DNA of 64,000 nucleotides from Brevibacillus brevis (GTDB taxonomy: Bacteria; Bacillota; Bacilli; Brevibacillales; Brevibacillaceae), in the NCBI RefSeq assembly GCF_022026395.1, contig NZ_CP041767.1:5624001-5688000 (forward strand), written 5' to 3'. Shown here piece by piece: positions 60,701 to 64,000 of this stretch. A program made the position numbers and the translations under genes. Each line of letters starts with the position of its first letter. Within the stretch, counting starts at the first letter, position 1. The notes under the pieces are model-generated. The model was not told the DNA's origin, did not search any database, and worked only from the letters and a program-made list of their open reading frames with translations.

Positions 60701-61017
60701 GGAACGATAACGCCACCACCGCCGCCAAAAACACGGATATGCTCTGCTCCCCGCTCGCGTAATAGATCAATTACGTATTTGAAATACTCCACATGACCGC
60801 CTTGGTACGAACTGATGGCAATCCCTTGCACATCCTCCTGGACAGCGGCTGTTACAATATCGTCAACAGAGCGGTTATGTCCGAGATGGATAACCTCTAC
60901 TCCCGACGATTGTAAAATACGGCGCATGATATTAATCGAGGCGTCGTGACCATCATACAGACTGGCTGCGGTCACAAAGCGAACCTTGTTTTGCGGACGA
61001 TACACTTCCGTTTCCAT
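57766..61017 (-). CDS. icmF: Fused isobutyryl-CoA mutase (B12-dependent acyl-CoA mutase with G-protein domain)
   Basis: 1083 residues. Domains in order: B12-binding domain with DGHDASINIMRRIL (His24 is the lower cobalt ligand), a MeaB-like GTPase with P-loop GTGGAGKSS at 203-211, ETSGIGQGD and INKFERKG, and a C-terminal mutase barrel with SISGYHIAEAGANPITQ. It interconverts isobutyryl-CoA and n-butyryl-CoA, and some members also handle isovaleryl/pivalyl-CoA. It follows a TetR gene, and two acyl-CoA dehydrogenases lie upstream, which points to branched-chain acyl-CoA metabolism. Requires adenosylcobalamin. Confidence 0.95.
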   Translation of the reverse strand: METEVYRPQNKVRFVTAASLYDGHDASINIMRRILQSSGVEVIHLGHNRSVDDIVTAAVQEDVQGIAISSYQGGHVEYFKYVIDLLRERGAEHIRVFGGGGGVIVPREIRELEEYGVCKIYSPDDGRRLGLQGMINDMIRRSDFPTVKQLEEEVAGLREQNHQAIARLISVAEYAVDQPEWTEPLRESLVEADSTIPVLGITGTGGAGKSSLTDELVRRFIRVYPEKTVAILSVDPSKQKSGGALLGDRIRMNANSTPRVYMRSLATRKSGMELSAALKDAIQVTRSAHFDLIIVETSGIGQGDAQVTEVCDVSMYVMTSEFGAPSQLEKIDMLDFADVIAINKFERKGSEDALREVRKQYRRNHQLFELPDEKVPVYGTIASQFNDPGTNVLFAALMHRIVEKTGVDWSVEHLDTTPVKIHKTSLIPTERINYLQDIANTVRQYRAYTEEQSAIARKLFQLQGAKETILASGDSAASELVAVLDKQIVLFEEKLHPECRRILENWPKLKEAYRKDQFVTKIRDKELVTKLFSVSLSGTRISKVAVPDYEDWGEILKWSLKENVPGEFPYTAGVFPFKREGEDPKRQFAGEGTPERTNRRFHFLSQNDEAKRLSTAFDSVTLYGEDPDYRPDIYGKIGTSGVSICTLDDMKKLYAGFDLCAPSTSVSMTINGPAPMILAMFMNTAIEQQLDAFVQKEGRQPTEEEAKQIRAYTLSTVRGTVQADILKEDQGQNTCIFSTEFALRMMGDIQQYFIDHKVRNYYSVSISGYHIAEAGANPITQLAFTLSNGFTYVEYYLSRGMNIDDFAPNLSFFFSNGLDPEYTVIGRVARRIWATVMKNRYGANDRSQKLKYHIQTSGRSLHAQEMDFNDIRTTLQALIAIYDNCNSLHTNAYDEAITTPTENSVRRAMAIQMIINKEMGLAKNENPLQGAFIIDELTDLVEEAVMQEFERISSRGGVLGAMETQYQRGKIQDESMYYEMKKHTGELPIIGVNTFINPNASEDDYEIELARATEEEKEQQIINLRAFQERHKDVSAAALRRLQEVAMAGENIFAELMETVKVASLGQISAALYEVGGQYRRNM

Positions 61018-61039
61018 CGTTCCACTCTCCTTTTTATAC

Positions 61040-61131
61040 GTTTAAAAAGGCGGAAAAACAGGGCCAAGCAGATCAAGGCGCGGTAGACGCGAAGTATGCT
61101 TGGCACCCTATGTTTCCCAGACTTTTTAAAC
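61040..61131. repeat. 92-bp imperfect inverted repeat between tetR and icmF
   Basis: Ends are GTTTAAAAAG / CTTTTTAAAC; inner parts pair over GGGCCAAGCA / TGCTTGGCACCC, with a central CGCG/CGCG mini-stem. On the minus strand it ends 20 bases before the icmF RBS, so it would form a large hairpin in a tetR-icmF transcript. It could end or process the transcript, or be a mobile intergenic repeat. Confidence 0.75.
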
Positions 61132-61138
61132 TCTTTTC

Positions 61139-61768
61139 TTAATCGGAGACACTGATTTCGCGAAGCAACAGGGCAATTTGCTTCTCTGTGTACTCCTCAA
61201 TGGTATAGTGCTTTTTCAATGCCCAGCGGCGGAAGACCCACATTTCGCCCAAAACCATGATATTGTCCGCCATTAGCTTGACGTTCTTTTCGTCAATGCG
61301 CAACGAACCATCGGCAATCCCTTTTTCCAGGATTTCGACGAAAATATGCGAAATGGCTTCTTCACGGCCCAATACGTAGCGGAGTGTTTCTTTTGGCAAT
61401 GATTTGGCTTCCTGATAAATAAGCAACACGCGGTCGCTCATCTGATCCATCACGCGGATCAGACTTTTTAGTGCTACCTTTAATGTTTTCAAGCCAGTTC
61501 CGTTGAAGTTGATCGCTTCACGCAAGCGCGTCTCCATCTCCGCATGAATGGCATCGCAAACAAGATAAAGCACGTCTTCTTTTGACTCGATATACTCGTA
61601 CAACGTACCAATACTAAATCCAGACGCCCGGGCAATCTCCCTTGTCGTCGTTTTATGAAAACCTTTATTAATGAAGAGATGAACGGCAGCCTCAATAATC
61701 TGCTCTCGTCTTCTCTCGATCAGTTTTGGGTCCTTTACCAGGGACGGTATCGTTTTTCTCTTGTCAGA
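61139..61768 (-). CDS. TetR-family regulator of acyl-CoA metabolism
   Basis: About 209 residues. N-terminal HTH: REQIIEAAVHLFINKGFHK, TTTREIARASGFSIGTLYEY. The C-terminal ligand domain resembles FadR/YsiA-type regulators that bind acyl-CoA (an inference from family and neighbours). Two GTG starts are possible; AAAGGTGG lies 8 bases before the GTG at 61768, so I chose MSDKRKTIPSLVKDP over the GTG at 61783. Located just upstream of icmF, with its own promoter. Confidence 0.88.
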   Translation of the reverse strand, partial: SDKRKTIPSLVKDPKLIERRREQIIEAAVHLFINKGFHKTTTREIARASGFSIGTLYEYIESKEDVLYLVCDAIHAEMETRLREAINFNGTGLKTLKVALKSLIRVMDQMSDRVLLIYQEAKSLPKETLRYVLGREEAISHIFVEILEKGIADGSLRIDEKNVKLMADNIMVLGEMWVFRRWALKKHYTIEEYTEKQIALLLREISVSD

Positions 61769-61790
61769 CACTCCAAAATCCACCTTTCCA

Positions 61791-61812
61791 ACCGACTGAG
61801 CGTTTGGTCAGA
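61791..61812. promoter_or_regulatory. Possible TetR operator in the tetR leader
   Basis: The interval contains ACCGACTGAGCGTTTGGT, an imperfect inverted repeat overlapping CTGAGC...GGTCAG, 25-45 bases before the tetR start. Its place downstream of the promoter fits autorepression, but symmetry is only about 5 of 9 pairs. Confidence 0.35.
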
Positions 61813-61864
61813 CGCCTCATAGAAAAGAAGGCGCAAACACTCTACTTTTGTATCATCGCAGATC

Positions 61865-61893
61865 ATTATACGCGAGTAAGAGCACAAAGCCAA
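61865..61893 (-). promoter_or_regulatory. Sigma-A promoter of tetR-icmF
   Basis: Minus strand: -35 TTGGCT (61888-61893), exactly 17 bases, perfect -10 TATAAT (61865-61870). The leader to the tetR start is about 90 bases and contains the possible operator. Confidence 0.65.
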
Positions 61894-61941
61894 ACTTTTC
61901 TTTTCTATGTGTGTAATCGTGTTGGAAGACGGGACAGCTTC

Positions 61942-63084
61942 CTACTCTTTTAGAAGGAAATTGCTGATCACGACACGTTGGATTTCATTTGTTCCTTCAT
62001 AGATTTGTGTAATTTTGGCATCACGCATGAAGCGCTCCACAGGATACTCCCGCGTGTAGCCGTAACCTCCGAAAACTTGAACAGCCTCGGTTGTCACTTC
62101 CATCGCTGTATCCCCTGCAAATACTTTGGACATCGCAGATGCTTTGCCATATGGTAGACCTTGATCCTCCAGCCACGCTGCTTGGTAAGTGAGCAAACGG
62201 GATGCCTCGATCTTGGTTGCCATGTCTGCCAGTTTGAACTGGATTGCCTGCAAGGAAGCGATTGGTTTGCCGAACTGACTGCGTTCTTTGGCATAATTCC
62301 GTGCATGCTCGTACGCACCTTGTGCAATTCCCAATGCTTGAGCAGCGATACCGTTTCTTCCACCGTCCAACGTCATCATCGCGATCTTGAAGCCTTGGCC
62401 TTCTTCGCCCAGTCTATTTTCTACCGGCACGCGTACATCTTCAAAGTTGACCGCAAGTGTTGGCGAGGAACGGATGCCCAGCTTTTTCTCCTTTTTCCCC
62501 ATCGTGAAGCCATCCACGCCTTTTTCAACGATGAAAGCCGTGATGCCCTTATGCTTCAGCTCTGGTTGAGTGACCGCGAATACGATGTAGATTTCGGCTT
62601 CGCCTGCATTGGTAATGAAGATTTTGGTGCCATTTAAAATGTAGTGATCGCCATCACGTACGGCTGTCGTGCGCATTCCAGCAGAATCGGACCCAGATCC
62701 CGCCTCGGTCAAACAGTACGCGCCCATCTTCTTACCTTCTGCCAATGGACGCAAAAACTTTTGCTTTTGCTCCTCTGTCCCGAATTTGTAAATCGGCCAG
62801 CTCGCCAAGGAGACATGGGCAGACAGTGTCACCCCAATAGAGGCATCCACACGGGAGAGTTCTTCGACTGCAATAACGTAGCTCAGGTAATCTGCACCTG
62901 CTCCGCCGTATTGTTCGGGCCAAGGAATACCTGTCAGTCCAAGCTCAGCCATTTGTTCAAAAATGGAACGATCAAAGCACTCTTCTTCGTCGCGCTCGGC
63001 TGCTGTCGGAGCTACTTGATTCTCTGCAAAGTCGCGAATCATCTTGCGCATCATGTCATGTTCTTCCGTCAGTTGGAAATTCAT
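61942..63084 (-). CDS. acdA: Acyl-CoA dehydrogenase
   Basis: FAD enzyme that introduces the alpha-beta double bond in acyl-CoA; passes electrons to ETF. 380 residues from the ATG at 63084 (GGGGAG 8 bases upstream; the in-frame GTG at 63093 is less likely). FAD and substrate segments GAYCLTEAGSGSDSAGM, DGGRNGIAAQALG, QVFGGYGYTREYPVERF and the catalytic Glu in QIYEGTNEIQR are present. Chain-length specificity cannot be read, but it groups with short/branched-chain types by motif. Confidence 0.93.
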   Translation of the reverse strand: MNFQLTEEHDMMRKMIRDFAENQVAPTAAERDEEECFDRSIFEQMAELGLTGIPWPEQYGGAGADYLSYVIAVEELSRVDASIGVTLSAHVSLASWPIYKFGTEEQKQKFLRPLAEGKKMGAYCLTEAGSGSDSAGMRTTAVRDGDHYILNGTKIFITNAGEAEIYIVFAVTQPELKHKGITAFIVEKGVDGFTMGKKEKKLGIRSSPTLAVNFEDVRVPVENRLGEEGQGFKIAMMTLDGGRNGIAAQALGIAQGAYEHARNYAKERSQFGKPIASLQAIQFKLADMATKIEASRLLTYQAAWLEDQGLPYGKASAMSKVFAGDTAMEVTTEAVQVFGGYGYTREYPVERFMRDAKITQIYEGTNEIQRVVISNFLLKE

Positions 63085-63119
63085 ATGGCTCACTCCCCCA
63101 TGTGCTTTTCATTTTTCTA

Positions 63120-64000
63120 TCAATCAGCAAGCAAATGCTTGGCGATAACAATTCGCTGAATTTCGTTGGTGCCCTCATAGATTTGCGTTACTTTCGCATC
63201 CCGGAATAGTCGCTCAACCGGATATTCTCTGGTGTAGCCATAGCCGCCAAAGATTTGTACTGCTTCTGTGGCGAGCTCCATCGCAGAGTCTGTGGCAAAG
63301 CGTTTTGCCATCGAGGCTTCCATTCCACAAGCAATTCCTTGACTGCGCAGCCACGCCGCTCGGTATACCAGCAATCGGGCTACTTCTGCTTTTGTCGCCA
63401 TGTCAGCCAGCTTGAAAGCGATGGCTTGCTGCTTGGCAATCGATTGTCCGAACTGCTTGCGTTCCCGCGCGTACTCTGTCGCGTATTGGACTGCGGCCTC
63501 GCAAATACCAAGGGCTTGTGCAGCAATCCCGATTCTACCAGAATCCAGATTCGCCATCGCGATACAGAAGCCTTCCCCTTCCTGTCCAAGCAGGTTGGCA
63601 GCCGGTACACGGGCATTGTCGAATATGAGCTCTGTCGTATAGGAACCGTGAAGTCCCATCTTCTTTTCCTTTTTCCCAACCGTGAAGCCCGGGGTATCCT
63701 TGTCTACGATAAAGGCCGATATTCCCTTGGGTCCTTTTGTCGAGTCAGTAACGGCAAAGGCGATATACGTATCAGCCTCCCCGCCGTTTGTGATGAACAC
63801 CTTGTTTCCGTTCAGGATGTATTCATCGCCTTTTTTCACGGCTGTGGTTCGGATACTGCTCGCATCAGAACCTGCATGCGGCTCAGTCAAGGCAAAAGCT
63901 CCGAGGTATTCCCCACTCGCAAGCTTGGTCACGTATTTGCGTTTTTGCTCCTCGGTACCGAAGTAGAGAATCGGATTCGTCCCGACGGAGGTATGCACGG
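63120..64000 (-). CDS. Acyl-CoA dehydrogenase (partial, N-terminus beyond right edge)
   Basis: Second acyl-CoA dehydrogenase; the frame runs off the window at 64000, so about 85-90 N-terminal residues are missing. GAFALTEPHAGSDASSIRTT, DSGRIGIAAQALGICEAA, QIFGGYGYTREYPVERLF and QIYEGTNEIQRIVI are intact. It is closely similar to the downstream gene along its length, so the two look like a tandem duplication. 35 bases separate them, so they probably share a transcript. It may differ in acyl-chain preference. Confidence 0.93.
   Translation of the reverse strand, partial: VHTSVGTNPILYFGTEEQKRKYVTKLASGEYLGAFALTEPHAGSDASSIRTTAVKKGDEYILNGNKVFITNGGEADTYIAFAVTDSTKGPKGISAFIVDKDTPGFTVGKKEKKMGLHGSYTTELIFDNARVPAANLLGQEGEGFCIAMANLDSGRIGIAAQALGICEAAVQYATEYARERKQFGQSIAKQQAIAFKLADMATKAEVARLLVYRAAWLRSQGIACGMEASMAKRFATDSAMELATEAVQIFGGYGYTREYPVERLFRDAKVTQIYEGTNEIQRIVIAKHLLAD

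Noticed and set aside
1..64000. tRNA, rRNA, insertion sequence, prophage or toxin-antitoxin genes
   Set aside because: I scanned gaps and gene content and saw no cloverleaf-like, transposase-like or phage-like sequence; a tRNAscan and ISfinder search would settle this.

Overview
The window is chromosomal core DNA of an endospore-forming, S-layer-bearing Firmicute of the Paenibacillaceae, most likely Brevibacillus or a close relative. The evidence is the sporulation genes (spo0F, spoIIR, a YhcN/YlaJ-type lipoprotein), RNA polymerase delta, a secreted enzyme with SLH cell-wall anchors, and gene order that matches Bacillus subtilis blocks (rho-glpX-murA-fsa-fba-spo0F and the prfA-prmC-spoIIR-ywl-upp region). 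Nearly everything is on the minus strand; only two convincing genes, the DUF3298-type gene and amj, are on the plus strand. I see no tRNA, rRNA, CRISPR array, prophage or insertion sequence.

Regions, given left to right although transcription runs right to left. 1-10.7 kb: an 11-gene nuo operon (A, B, C, D, H, I, J, K, L, M, N; nuoN cut by the left edge) for a complex I without the NADH-oxidising NuoEFG module, with an Ala/Lys-rich repeat extension on NuoC. 10.8-11.6 kb: an unrecognised protein. 11.8-19.2 kb: a full F1Fo ATP synthase operon (atpZ-I-B-E-F-H-A-G-D-C). 19.2-22.6 kb: acetyl-CoA acetyltransferase, then an AraC regulator that runs in frame into an iron-siderophore lipoprotein. 22.6-28.5 kb: biotin operon bioA-D-B-F-H-C behind a BirA-type operator. 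28.6-28.9 kb: a long unexplained inverted repeat. 28.9-32.1 kb: an SLH-anchored phosphodiester glycosidase-type protein.

32.3-45.8 kb: wecB, upp, glyA, ywlG, rpiB, ywlE, mntP, ywlC, a DUF3298-type secreted protein (plus strand), spoIIR, prmC, prfA, a sporulation lipoprotein, tdk and phrB. 45.8-57.5 kb: rpmE, a radical SAM protein, a LysM/M23 protein, rho, glpX, murA, fsa, fbaA, spo0F, amj (plus strand), pyrG with a CTP-type attenuator, and rpoE. 57.7-64 kb: a B12-dependent fused acyl-CoA mutase (icmF), a TetR regulator and two tandem acyl-CoA dehydrogenases, the last cut by the right edge.

Functionally the window joins respiratory energy conservation (nuo, atp), biotin supply for acyl-CoA carboxylases, acyl-CoA breakdown and rearrangement, gluconeogenic carbon flow (glpX, fbaA, fsa), cell-wall precursor synthesis (murA, wecB, amj) and entry into sporulation. 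Several start codons were moved from the longest frame to positions with a good ribosome binding site (RBS); each case is explained. The most unusual items are the AraC/lipoprotein continuous frame with a promoter, Fur-like box and RBS buried inside it, the inverted repeat at 28.6-28.8 kb, and the NuoC repeats.
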